From the NCBI RefSeq assembly GCF_019097845.1, contig NZ_JAHRGM010000046.1, positions 248,001 to 312,000 on the forward strand: a stretch of DNA of 64,000 nucleotides, written 5' to 3'. Position numbers and translations under genes: made by a program. Below the pieces are notes generated by a model. It worked only from the letters and a program-made list of their open reading frames with translations. It was not told the DNA's origin and searched no databases. The stretch's first letter is position 1. The number at the start of each line of letters is the position of its first letter. Positions 35,373-44,118 of the stretch are shown here, in pieces. Source of the DNA: Sphingobium sp. AS12. Its GTDB lineage: Bacteria; Pseudomonadota; Alphaproteobacteria; Sphingomonadales; Sphingomonadaceae.

Positions 35373-36395
35373 ATGAAACCAAGCTCGCTTGTCCTTCTCG
35401 CTGCCATGCTGACGCCACTTGCTGCATGCGCGAGCCTTCAGGACGCCACGCTTGTATCCAATGACACGCTCGTCGCCAATGAGCGGATGCTGCGCAATCC
35501 GATGGCACCGGGGGTCATGGTGGCTTCGCACCGTGCCTGCTGGAAATCGGCGTCCGAAAATTCGCTGGACGGCATAAGGGCCTGCATTGCGCACGGCATC
35601 GACATCATCGAGATCGACATCCGGACCACGGCGGACGGACGGCTCGTGCTGATGCACGATTCAACGCTCGACCGCATGACCAACGGCCATGGCAAGGTCT
35701 CCGAGATCACGTTCGAGGCGCTTCGGAAACTCCGGCTCAAGCCCGCCGGCGGCGGGCGGGACGTCACCACACTGACCGATCGCCGGGTGCCGACGCTGAA
35801 AGAAGCGCTGGCCGTAGCCAAGGGCCGCATCCTCATCAACATGGATGCCAAGGACCCTGCGCAGGAGCGCATTTTCGAGATGGTCGAACAGGCCGGCATG
35901 ACCGGCCAGGTCATCATGAAGATGAGCGCCGATCCGGATACTTCCGAACTGGCGACCAGCCGGTTTGCCACGAAGTCGATGTTCATGCCGGTGATCTTCG
36001 CCTGCACTCCCAAGACGCCAGCGGGGGACTTCTGCGCTGCCGCGCTCGATCCGTTGCTCGCGCGCTATGCACGTTATCGCCCCATCGGCTTCGAACTGAA
36101 CTTTGGAGACCCGGCTTTCATCGGCGGAGAGGCGGTAGCCGAAGCTCGCAAGCATGGGCGGTTGTGGGTCAATTCGCTCAAGCCCGAGCAGGCCGGCGGC
36201 GTGTCCGACGCAACCGCGCTCGCCGACCCCGCTGGGGTGTGGGGCAAGCTCATCGATCAAGGCGTGACGATCATCCAGACCGATCATCCCGAAGCCCTGC
36301 TGCAATATCTACGACGTCAGGGCCTGCACGCTGAAGGGCGGCAGTTCCAAGGCCCCCCGTCGCGGCGCGCCGAACGCGGCCGATGCCAGCAGTGA
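35373..36395 (+). CDS. Glycerophosphodiester phosphodiesterase lipoprotein
   Basis: 340 residues, secreted as a lipoprotein (lipobox LAAC at about 17-20). The GDPD fold starts at MVASHRACWKSASENSLDGI with the catalytic His-Arg, then IEIDIRTTADGRLVLMHDSTLDRMTNG with metal-binding Glu/Asp and His. It hydrolyses glycerophosphodiesters to glycerol-3-phosphate plus alcohol. It starts 17 bases after the receptor. A fragment of a close copy lies at 41.3-41.5 kb. Confidence 0.9.
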   Translation: MKPSSLVLLAAMLTPLAACASLQDATLVSNDTLVANERMLRNPMAPGVMVASHRACWKSASENSLDGIRACIAHGIDIIEIDIRTTADGRLVLMHDSTLDRMTNGHGKVSEITFEALRKLRLKPAGGGRDVTTLTDRRVPTLKEALAVAKGRILINMDAKDPAQERIFEMVEQAGMTGQVIMKMSADPDTSELATSRFATKSMFMPVIFACTPKTPAGDFCAAALDPLLARYARYRPIGFELNFGDPAFIGGEAVAEARKHGRLWVNSLKPEQAGGVSDATALADPAGVWGKLIDQGVTIIQTDHPEALLQYLRRQGLHAEGRQFQGPPSRRAERGRCQQ

Positions 36396-36435
36396 ACCCG
36401 TGTTTCAGCTGTTTCCATGATAGGGAGTACCGACG

Positions 36436-37830
36436 ATGAGCAAGAAACGAAGGAACATTCCGATCTTATTCTGGGCGGCTTTAACAAGCTCTATCGTGGT
36501 CTCTGCGCCTGCATTCGCCCAAGATGTGGGCTGGAACACGAACTACGACAAAACCTGTTCGCGCGTTGAAAGTTCTCTCGCCAAGAATATGCGCCAGATC
36601 ACCGACCGCGACACGGGAAGAGTATCCATTGCACACAGGGGGGCCTATTCGCAGCCCCTACCCGGAACGGCGCAATATCCTGCCGAGAACACGATCCTGG
36701 CGTTCCAATATGCCCAGTGCCAGGGCTTCACGGCCGTTGAGGTCGATCTGAAGATCACGAATGACGGAGTTTTGATCTTGGCTCACGATGTGAACCTCAT
36801 GCGGTTCACCAACTATGATTTCAATAACGGGCAGTTCGATCCTGCAATCGGAGCGCAAATACGAACGCCATCTGGAATAACTAGAGAATACGCTGGAAAT
36901 GCTGCGTCAACTATCGAGTCTTTAAGTTGGCCGGACATTGTTGCCAACTTGCACACGTCGAAGACGTATGACGCGAGCGGCGCGATGATGCAGAGTTATC
37001 CTGTTGCAAGTCCCAATTCAATAAAATTGGAAACCGTTCTGATAAAAGCAAAAACAGATCCGACTTTGTCGAAGATCGTATGGGTACTGGACATACAGAC
37101 CAACGACCAGCTTAATAAAGTTCTTAAGATAATCTCAGACAACAACCTTTGGGACAGGATCATATTCAAGGTATGGACGGAAGCAGTTCCCATGTATGAC
37201 GAATTGAGTGGGTTCTATCGTATCTATATAGACCCGATTTATCGCAAGGGTCATTGGGTGTTTTCCGTAAACCCCGTAAATACCGACCTCGTGGGAGAGG
37301 AACTAAAAACAAAATACTATGATATAGAAGATAAAAAAGTTGAAGTCGGCCGTACATATGGGATCATCGGCGCTATCGGGACGTTCTCTGATGGTGCTGA
37401 AATCAACGAATATGACTTCAATGGAGTCGAGCTATTCGTAACCGGATCCAACAGCGAGGAAGACAAGAGAATAGCTGATCTGCAAAAGTCTATCGACACT
37501 TTCTCGAACCCCGGTCGGAAATGGGGTGTGATCCGCATAGCGGATTATACACGAAAGAACTGCAATACTCCGTCACCAGCGGGAAACTGTACGCAGTTTC
37601 CTGATGGCGAATATTATGGAAACGCCCAGATCGTTGAATCCGATAGTTCGAAAAGCTTTGTAAGGCTTTATAGTATTCCCGCTCAAGATTCCGTGGTCAG
37701 GAGGAATTTTGGCGAAGACCGTCAGGTTGAAACCGAGGACATCAGATGGCCAAGCTCGCGCCGTAGATTCATCAATTCACCGCAGCAAAGAACGACATTC
37801 ATCTCTTCCATTCAGAGCATGTTTTACTAG
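36436..37830 (+). CDS. Divergent PLC-like/GDPD phosphodiesterase
   Basis: 464 residues with a signal peptide ending PAFAQD. The TIM-barrel active site is recognisable: VSIAHRGAYSQ, FTAVEVDLKITNDGVLILAHDVNLMRFTN. A long C-terminal half (WGVIRIADYTRKNCN...) has no clear family. It is markedly more AT-rich than its neighbours, which points to recent acquisition. It may act on a different phosphodiester or phosphatidylinositol-like substrate. Confidence 0.75.
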   Translation: MSKKRRNIPILFWAALTSSIVVSAPAFAQDVGWNTNYDKTCSRVESSLAKNMRQITDRDTGRVSIAHRGAYSQPLPGTAQYPAENTILAFQYAQCQGFTAVEVDLKITNDGVLILAHDVNLMRFTNYDFNNGQFDPAIGAQIRTPSGITREYAGNAASTIESLSWPDIVANLHTSKTYDASGAMMQSYPVASPNSIKLETVLIKAKTDPTLSKIVWVLDIQTNDQLNKVLKIISDNNLWDRIIFKVWTEAVPMYDELSGFYRIYIDPIYRKGHWVFSVNPVNTDLVGEELKTKYYDIEDKKVEVGRTYGIIGAIGTFSDGAEINEYDFNGVELFVTGSNSEEDKRIADLQKSIDTFSNPGRKWGVIRIADYTRKNCNTPSPAGNCTQFPDGEYYGNAQIVESDSSKSFVRLYSIPAQDSVVRRNFGEDRQVETEDIRWPSSRRRFINSPQQRTTFISSIQSMFY

Positions 37831-37884
37831 TGGCGCTCAATAGTCTCGTTTCATGAATATGCAAAAAATTATTGGAGAATGATC

Positions 37885-38250
37885 ATGAAATTATCATCAG
37901 CAAAGGTTGTTGCTTTCGCCGTTCCTCTGGTTCTCCTCGTCACCTCCGAAGCACAGGCACGACAAGTATGCGCCTCGAACGTGCGCGTCGTTGAAGTCGT
38001 TCAAGGCGACCCCGCGTTTGGGGATGAGAGGGACATCGGCATCGTGGTGGTCGACAGCAACGGCACGCGCACGAAGTTCAGCTCGACGGATTGGCGCAAT
38101 GTCGGGGAATCTCCCGAGGCGCGCACGCTGCTTTCCATGGCGCTGGCGGCACAATCGTCGCAGATGCCGACAAATGTCATTTCCGCGAATTGCACCGTGT
38201 CGTCGGGCTGGATCAAGAAATGGATCGGGCTGAATATCGTTGCCAGCTGA
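37885..38250 (+). CDS. Small secreted protein
   Basis: 121 residues from the ATG with GGAG eight bases upstream. Signal peptide to about AQAR, then a domain with two Cys (RQVCASNV and SANCTV) that may form a disulfide. Not recognised. It sits directly downstream of the phosphodiesterase and before the transporter, so it is probably part of the same unit. Confidence 0.6.
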   Translation: MKLSSAKVVAFAVPLVLLVTSEAQARQVCASNVRVVEVVQGDPAFGDERDIGIVVVDSNGTRTKFSSTDWRNVGESPEARTLLSMALAAQSSQMPTNVISANCTVSSGWIKKWIGLNIVAS

Positions 38251-38286
38251 TCTCGAATGACAGTATCCCTTTGAGTCGGGGGATGT

Positions 38287-38306
38287 TTGGGGGTGCGAGC
38301 CCCCAA
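38287..38306 (+). terminator. G-rich hairpin before the transporter gene
   Basis: TTGGGGG-N6-CCCCCAA lies 36 bases after the stop of the small secreted gene and about 50 bases before the transporter. It could act as attenuator or terminator. Confidence 0.45.
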
Positions 38307-38353
38307 CCATCGGACCCGCCCGCGAGGGCAATGTCAGCAATTGCCGGCTTGGG

Positions 38354-39754
38354 TTGGGAGTGACGACCCCGGCACCGGGTGTTGGTATTTTTTCATTTGC
38401 GGGTCACACGGCCCGGCTAACGAGGACGCTGCCATATTTTTGGGGGAGTCGTTACATCTTTGGCCGGGCAGACAGTTGGGAGACCACGCTAGCCTACGGT
38501 TTTGCCCATCTCGGCAAGAGCCTGTTCTGGTATACGAGTGAGCTTCTCTTCGCCTATTTTCTGACCGAGTTCGTCGGCCTGTCCATTCATCATATGGGCG
38601 CCGTCCTCGCCACGGGCTTCCTCATCGGTGCCGCGGTCGACCTGGTTGTCGGCTTCGGACTCGAAAGGCGATTGACGACTGCGTCTTCGGCTAGCCACAT
38701 CCAGTTTGTCGGCGCGATCCTCTGCTCGGCCAGCCTGATCGCTGTCTTCCTCGGTGCCTCGATGCCCATGGAGTTCCGGTTCGGCTACGCTCTAGCTGCC
38801 GGTATTGTGTTCCGCCTGGGCTTTGCGGCCTATGATATTCCACAGAACGCGCTCATGGCACTGGCGACGGTCGATACGCATGGCAGGATGCGCATCGCTT
38901 CGACACGGATCTGGTTCAGTGGCGCGGCGACACTCATCGTCGCCTTCACTGTCGGGCCGCTGATCGCCCGACGCGATCAGCCGGAAGCGGTTTCATTCCT
39001 TCTTGGTCTGGCCGTCCTGTTTGCCATCGTCGCGATCGGCAGCGCCTGGCTGCTCCTGCATCTCCTACGCGACCAACGGCCCGAAGCCCGTCCAGGAACG
39101 GTGGCCGCTTTCCCTCGGGTTCGCTTGCCTGCCGATTTCTGGCTCCTTCTCCTGGTCATGGCCGCAACCTCGATCTTCACCCCCGCTTTCGGTAAACTGG
39201 AGCCCTATTTCGCCACCTATGCGCTGCGCTCAGCCTGGTGGGGCGGTGTCGTGGTCATCCTGATGGCCGCGGGGATTGTCGTAGGGCAACCGGTATGGCT
39301 GCATCTGTGCACGCGGATGGCAGGGGGCTTGGTGATGCTGCTCAACGCCCTGCTCCAGATCGTCGCGCTCACGGCCTTTTGGCTGATTGGTCCGGCTCAC
39401 CCTATAGCCTCGGCGGTCGCGGCATTCATGTTCGGATTGGGCAATGGCGGCGTCGGCATGGTGCAATGGGCGGCGTTCAGCGAAACGGTGACACGCCTCG
39501 GCCCCAGCCGAACGGGCTTCAGCTACGGTCTGTTCGCAGCAGCCGGCAAACTCTCCCTCGCGGTTGGTTCCTTGCTTCTTGCCGCGGTCCTTGCACCGAT
39601 CGATTTCCGCGGTCCCGATGGCGCCGACCTCATCATCCTGATGGTCGCAATCCCAGGGGTCGGCGCGCTTTGCTGCGCTCTGGCTGGCATTGGGCTGTTC
39701 GCTATCGAGCGTGCTGACAAACCGACGGCGAGTGTCATGCAAACAAAATTCTAG
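38354..39754 (+). CDS. GPH/MFS-type sugar or glycoside symporter
   Basis: 466-residue membrane protein with about 12 hydrophobic helices. AYDIPQNALMALATVDTHGRMRIASTRIWFSGAA is characteristic of the MelB-like glycoside-pentoside-hexuronide cation symporters. The true start is uncertain. The TTG at 38354 gives a long polar front, and the first helix begins near SWETTLAYGFAHLG. It likely imports the product released by the phosphodiesterases. Confidence 0.85.
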   Translation: MGVTTPAPGVGIFSFAGHTARLTRTLPYFWGSRYIFGRADSWETTLAYGFAHLGKSLFWYTSELLFAYFLTEFVGLSIHHMGAVLATGFLIGAAVDLVVGFGLERRLTTASSASHIQFVGAILCSASLIAVFLGASMPMEFRFGYALAAGIVFRLGFAAYDIPQNALMALATVDTHGRMRIASTRIWFSGAATLIVAFTVGPLIARRDQPEAVSFLLGLAVLFAIVAIGSAWLLLHLLRDQRPEARPGTVAAFPRVRLPADFWLLLLVMAATSIFTPAFGKLEPYFATYALRSAWWGGVVVILMAAGIVVGQPVWLHLCTRMAGGLVMLLNALLQIVALTAFWLIGPAHPIASAVAAFMFGLGNGGVGMVQWAAFSETVTRLGPSRTGFSYGLFAAAGKLSLAVGSLLLAAVLAPIDFRGPDGADLIILMVAIPGVGALCCALAGIGLFAIERADKPTASVMQTKF

Positions 39755-40357
39755 CTTGCGGCAGTCCATCTTTGCTGGCGCGGGAACGGCGTACGACGAA
39801 AGCCGTCTCGTGTGCGGCGCCCGCAATCTGAGCGCCGTCGGGCCGAGAAAAACCACCCGGAGCGATTCGAACATTCCGCCGCAGGATACCGCAGTGCTTG
39901 CTAGACCCGATTTCCGACGCATTTCTATGCCGCATAGCTTGGGCGACCTGCACATGCCGTCGCGCAGAATGACACTCCACAGCACCTTGTTAAGATCTTT
40001 CGTATCCCGAATGAACCTCGGCACGGGCGACAACGGTCACTGGGGTGCGCCATGTGGCGGACATGTCATGATTGTGACCTTGGCGCCGCCAGACGGCCGC
40101 GCCAGAATCGGACCGCGCTTCACCAGCTTCCCGACCTTCGCTGCCGTCCCCGGCGGCACATAGCCGCGCAGCGCATCCTCGACCCCCCGCGTCGCGGTCA
40201 CACCCGTCAGGCGCCGCGCTGGATAAAACCGATAACTATGTGACGCACTGCCTAATACGCTAGAGCCGCCCCCTGCTGCATTCCCCCGTCGTATACCACC
40301 TGCAGATGCTTTCGCGTACTATGACATGCTACGCTACCGTTCGCGAGGTCGATTTCC
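39755..40357. other. Gene-poor interval with one possible coding remnant
   Basis: About 600 bases between the transporter and the dehalogenase gene. No intact gene is seen. On the minus strand, 40037-40201 encodes VTATRGVEDALRGYVPPG..AAKVGKLVKRGPILARPSGG, which reads like real protein. It has no convincing binding site and may be a fragment of an older gene. Confidence 0.4.
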
Positions 40358-41152
40358 TTAACCAACGACCAGGGGGACCAATTCGGCCATGCCGCCCACC
40401 ACCTTGTCGGCCTCGACGCCCAGTGCCTCACCGGATGCGCCGGGTCGATTTACCCACAACGATCGGTAGCCGAACCACTTGGCGCCGACGGCATCCCAGC
40501 TGGCGGAGGCGACGAAGCCAATTTCAGGCGCGTTCAGGCGCAGTATCTCCGTACCCAGCCCATAGGCCTTGGGATGCGGCTTGTAGGTTTTCGCCTGATC
40601 CGTGCTGATGACGGCATCGAACACGCCTTCGAGGTTGGAGTTGGCTACCGCCTGCTCGAGCATCGCCGGGGTGGGATTGGCCAGGATCGCGAGCCGCAAC
40701 CCTGCCATCCTGAAGGCTCGGAGCGCTGGCGCGACATCGGGAAAGGCCTTTATCGTGGCGAAAGCGTCGAGCAGTGTTTGGCGCGTACCGGGGGTAAGCG
40801 GCAGCTTCAGTGAAGCCGTCGCATAGCTGAGCGCCCCGTCGATGCAGGAGGCAAAGTCTTCATAGTGCCCCGACGACGCTCGCAGCCAGGTGTATTCGAA
40901 GATTTTGACTCGCCAGGTCGCGCTGAGTTGGCCGCCTTTGCCGGGGAAGACCGTTTCGGCCAAGGCAAAGACCGGTTGCAAGTCGAACAGGGCAAAACCG
41001 TCGAAAGCCAGCGCCTTGACCCTTGCCTCGACCGCCGGACCGGCAGCGGAAGGGGATGATGCGGCAAGCGCGACGGTCAAGGCTCCGATACCACCGAGCG
41101 TGGCCCGGCGGTTCAATATCGTTGACAAGGCATCGGGATGTTCGCGTCTCAT
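40358..41152 (-). CDS. Haloacid dehalogenase type II, exported by Tat
   Basis: 264 residues. A twin-Arg signal (RRATLGGIGALTVALAAS) precedes a HAD fold: ALAFDGFALFDLQPV with the nucleophile Asp, ILANPTPAMLEQA, KTYKPHPKAY with the catalytic Lys, and SASWDAVGAKWFGYRSLWVNR. The family normally removes halogen from L-2-haloacids. Export through Tat is unusual, so another substrate is possible. A GTAACT-N16-CGAA site 76 bases upstream places it in the SigF regulon. Confidence 0.8.
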   Translation of the reverse strand: MRREHPDALSTILNRRATLGGIGALTVALAASSPSAAGPAVEARVKALAFDGFALFDLQPVFALAETVFPGKGGQLSATWRVKIFEYTWLRASSGHYEDFASCIDGALSYATASLKLPLTPGTRQTLLDAFATIKAFPDVAPALRAFRMAGLRLAILANPTPAMLEQAVANSNLEGVFDAVISTDQAKTYKPHPKAYGLGTEILRLNAPEIGFVASASWDAVGAKWFGYRSLWVNRPGASGEALGVEADKVVGGMAELVPLVVG

Positions 41153-41227
41153 TGCCGGTCACCCATCGATATCATCGGTCGATTCAAGTTGTGGACCCCG
41201 CCATACGGCTCGCGTGCCCCGGTCGAA

Positions 41228-41253
41228 TTCGTGCGAGCACGCGAAAAAGTTAC
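41228..41253 (-). promoter_or_regulatory. SigF-type promoter for the dehalogenase
   Basis: GTAACT (41253-41248), 16 bases, CGAA (41231-41228) on the minus strand, 76 bases before the start codon. Confidence 0.6.
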
Positions 41254-41325
41254 AGAGCACGGCAGCATCCGAGAACGTGCGATAGATTGTCGGGATTGCG
41301 CTGGTGCCCAGGAGACAGCTTTTGC

Positions 41326-41542
41326 CACCAGCCAGCAAAGGCTGCGCGACCCGGCTTTGCCAGGCGCGATGGTGGCTTCACAACGCGCTTGCTGGAAATC
41401 GGCGTCCGAAAATCCGCTCGACAGCATTCGGGCCTGCATCGCGCACGGCATCGACATCATCGAGATCGACATCCGGGCTACAGCCGATGGACGGCTCGTG
41501 CTGATGCACGATTCAACGCTCGATCGCATGACCAACGGCCAC
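41326..41542 (+). pseudogene. GDPD fragment, duplicate of the 35.4 kb gene
   Basis: Encodes MVASQRACWKSASENPLD through DSTLDRMTNGH, nearly the same as residues 45-105 of the lipoprotein GDPD at 35373. It breaks off on both sides. It has no signal peptide and no C-terminal domain. It lies between two divergent SigF-type promoters. Confidence 0.85.
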
Positions 41543-41573
41543 GTTGTGCCGGCACGAAGGGATTGGCGTTCTT

Positions 41574-41599
41574 GTAACGTCAGCCGCCACTCGGCCGAA
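41574..41599 (+). promoter_or_regulatory. SigF-type promoter for the ferritin-like/KAS III operon
   Basis: GTAACG (41574-41579), 16 bases, CGAA (41596-41599), 36 bases before the ATG at 41635. Confidence 0.75.
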
Positions 41600-41634
41600 C
41601 CCCAATGGGGACGGAACCACGGGAGCGGCCACCA

Positions 41635-42315
41635 ATGAACACTCGCTATCGACAACATTGGTGCTTTGACGCCGGACACCGCATAGCGATGATATTGGCT
41701 GAACCCCATCTGTCATCTGGCGCCGCCGAAGCACTGGCAAGGCTGCTTCCCGTACTCGGATGCGGCGAGGAAGCCGCCAGCCTTGCTTTTGAAAGCCTGG
41801 CCAAGATCGGCCATCTTGCCTCTGACGGCCGCCGCGCATTGCGGCAGGTCGCTATTGAGGAACGTGTCCACGACGGGTTGATCCATTCTCTAGCAGCCAA
41901 CCTGCCAGCACCGCCCGAAGATCGGGAGCTGCGATCCATTGCCCGGCGATTTCATCTCGATCTCGGCCGGAGCGATCCCACTGCTCTCCTCGCTCGGATC
42001 GCGGCGCTGGATTCGGCTGTGTGCCTCGTCCTGTCCCGGTTGCTGCGGCCCGGAACGCCGCTTTCGGGCGATCCGGCAGTCACCGCCGTTCTTCGGCGGA
42101 TCGCTGAGGACGAAGCTCGTCACGTGCGCGTGACTCGGCGCCTCGCCATGGCACGGGCGGATGAGCGGGAATTGCAGCGCATCGCGGCGCCGGTGCGTGA
42201 GCGGCTGGGTGCGTTGCTGACGCTCGCTGGCGACGCCTTCGAAACGCTCGCGTTCGATCCGCGCTGGCTCAGAGATGACATCGCTCGATTTCCGGCCGGT
42301 CTGTTTCGCCAATGA
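41635..42315 (+). CDS. Ferritin-like diiron protein of unknown reaction
   Basis: 226 residues, nearly all helical. Two ExxH pairs (E76-R-V-H79 and E160-A-R-H163) spaced as in ferritin-like four-helix bundles suggest a dinuclear metal site. An Asp (D126) replaces one usual Glu. The N-terminus QHWCFDAGH shares QHWC with the next protein. There is no signal peptide. It is the first of four overlapping genes and stops within the ATGA start of the KAS III gene. It might oxidise or hydroxylate a substrate for, or from, that enzyme. Confidence 0.7.
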   Translation: MNTRYRQHWCFDAGHRIAMILAEPHLSSGAAEALARLLPVLGCGEEAASLAFESLAKIGHLASDGRRALRQVAIEERVHDGLIHSLAANLPAPPEDRELRSIARRFHLDLGRSDPTALLARIAALDSAVCLVLSRLLRPGTPLSGDPAVTAVLRRIAEDEARHVRVTRRLAMARADERELQRIAAPVRERLGALLTLAGDAFETLAFDPRWLRDDIARFPAGLFRQ

Positions 42316-43391
42316 GCGAAGCTCGCCCGCACCAACACTGGTGCTCGCAAGGGAGCGTGGCTGTCCTGGGGGCCGGTATGGCGCTGCCGGGCTTGCCGAT
42401 CAGCACGGAAACCCTGCTCGACATGGCTGGTCTCGAAGGAAAACAGCGGTCTCTTGCGATTGCCGTCGCGAAGCGGCTCGGAGTTCGGACACGCCACGTC
42501 GGACGCTCATGGAGAGCGCGGGCGGATATATTGCGCCAAGGGTGCAGCAACGCCGACCTGGCGGCGGATGCCATGCGGGCCGCCCTGCGGGATGCCGGGT
42601 TCGGCGCAGGCGATCTCGGCTATCTCATTGCCCATACCGCGACCCCCGCCCAACCGCTTCCGTCCAACGCGGCATTGGTCGCCGATCGACTGGGCTATAG
42701 CGGTCCGCATGTAGAGTTGCGGCAGGCATGCACAGGTTTCGCCAATGCGCTGATGATCGCGTTCGGCCTCCTGAAAGAACCAGATGCTCGCCCTGTCGCC
42801 ATCGTCGGCTCGGAAACCGGCTCGGTTTTCCTGGATGTGGACGCGCTCGATGACGCGCAAGGCCAGCTCGTCAACCTCGTCCAGATGGGTGACGGAGCGG
42901 GCGCAATCATTCTTGGGCCGGCGGCAGCACGGCAGGAATACATCCACGCCGCCTGGTTCGGGGCGATGGGGCTTGGCCGCCATCCCGGTCTTCAGATGCG
43001 TCATGGCGGCTCGGATCGGCCTGCCCTTTTGGGGGCAGGGCCATTGGTCTTCGAGCATGATTTCGCCGCTATCGGTCGGTCGGGTGCTGCGCTGTTCGAA
43101 GCCGGTGCGGCCGTGGCCGAAGCGAACGGAGCCGCGCTCGCGCATGTCGATCATATTATTCCGCATCAGGCAAGCGGTCGGATCGGCCTCCAACTCGCAA
43201 GTTATTTCGGCCTGCCGGATTCGCGCTTCTTCGTAAACGCGGACAGGATCGGCAACACCGGATCGGCGGCCATCTGGATCGCGCTGGCGGAACTGCGCGC
43301 GCAGGGCCATGCCCGAGGCAGCCGAACCCTGGTGCTGGGTGCCGAGGCTACCAAATATATGCACGGCGGATTCGTTCATGTTGTCCCCTGA
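42312..43391 (+). CDS. 3-oxoacyl-ACP synthase III (FabH-like)
   Basis: 359 residues of thiolase fold. Complete Cys-His-Asn triad: ELRQACTGFANAL, HIIPHQASGRIG and DRIGNTGSAAI. The glycine-rich end is TLVLGAEATKYMHGGF. It condenses an acyl-CoA or acyl-ACP with malonyl-ACP or another nucleophile. Its location in a stress-induced exporter operon rather than a fatty-acid cluster points to secondary-metabolite or modified-lipid synthesis. It overlaps both neighbours (4 and 14 bases). Confidence 0.85.
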   Translation: MSEARPHQHWCSQGSVAVLGAGMALPGLPISTETLLDMAGLEGKQRSLAIAVAKRLGVRTRHVGRSWRARADILRQGCSNADLAADAMRAALRDAGFGAGDLGYLIAHTATPAQPLPSNAALVADRLGYSGPHVELRQACTGFANALMIAFGLLKEPDARPVAIVGSETGSVFLDVDALDDAQGQLVNLVQMGDGAGAIILGPAAARQEYIHAAWFGAMGLGRHPGLQMRHGGSDRPALLGAGPLVFEHDFAAIGRSGAALFEAGAAVAEANGAALAHVDHIIPHQASGRIGLQLASYFGLPDSRFFVNADRIGNTGSAAIWIALAELRAQGHARGSRTLVLGAEATKYMHGGFVHVVP

Positions 43392-44118
43392 CTTCAAGCG
43401 CGAGGGGATCGCCGTCGATCGGGTGGGCAAGCGCTTCGGTGCCCGGTGGGTGCTGCGGGATCTATCCTTCGCGCTTGCGCCGGGCGCGTTGCTCGGCTTG
43501 GTCGGGGCCAACGGGGGTGGCAAGACGACAACCCTGCGGATGTTGGCCGGCCTGCTTCGCCCCGACGAGGGCACGGGCAGGGTTTTCGGCTACGACATCG
43601 CGCGCCCTTCCAATGCGTTGCGCCGCCAGGTCGGCTATATGAGCCAACGGCTGTCGCTATATCCCGAGCTCAGCGTCGCGGAGAATCTCTCCTTTCGCGC
43701 AAGGGTCTTGAAGCTGCCTCGCGCTCGTTCGGCAATCGCAGAGTCCATCGATCGTCTCGGCCTTGCGCCGGTGACAAACATTCGTTTCGATCGCCTGTCG
43801 GGCGGATGGGCACGGAAGGTCCAGTTCGCCGCCGCGACCATACACCGGCCGAAACTTTTGTTGCTGGATGAGCCTACGGCGGGCCTGGACGCCGCCAGCC
43901 GCCACATCTTCTGGCGTTGGCTGACCGAGTTTGCATCGGAAGGTCACATCGTGATCGTCAGCACGCACGATCTGGCGGAAGCGGAACGCTGCCCGGCGAT
44001 CCTCCATTATGTTGCCGGAAAGGCGGAAGGGCCGATGTCGCCCTCGACGTTGATCGGCACCGCCGGATGCACCACCCTGGAGGAGGCGGTGCTGAGCATG
44101 ACCGCTGATCCCGGTTGA
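43378..44118 (+). CDS. ABC transporter ATP-binding protein
   Basis: 246-residue ATPase. Walker A GANGGGKTTT, Q-loop region YMSQRLSLYPELSV, signature LSGGWARK (variant of LSGGQ), Walker B LLLLDEPTAGLD and H-loop STHD. The layout is that of ABC-2 export systems. The start at 43378 overlaps the KAS III gene by 14 bases. Confidence 0.9.
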   Translation: MLSPDFKREGIAVDRVGKRFGARWVLRDLSFALAPGALLGLVGANGGGKTTTLRMLAGLLRPDEGTGRVFGYDIARPSNALRRQVGYMSQRLSLYPELSVAENLSFRARVLKLPRARSAIAESIDRLGLAPVTNIRFDRLSGGWARKVQFAAATIHRPKLLLLDEPTAGLDAASRHIFWRWLTEFASEGHIVIVSTHDLAEAERCPAILHYVAGKAEGPMSPSTLIGTAGCTTLEEAVLSMTADPG

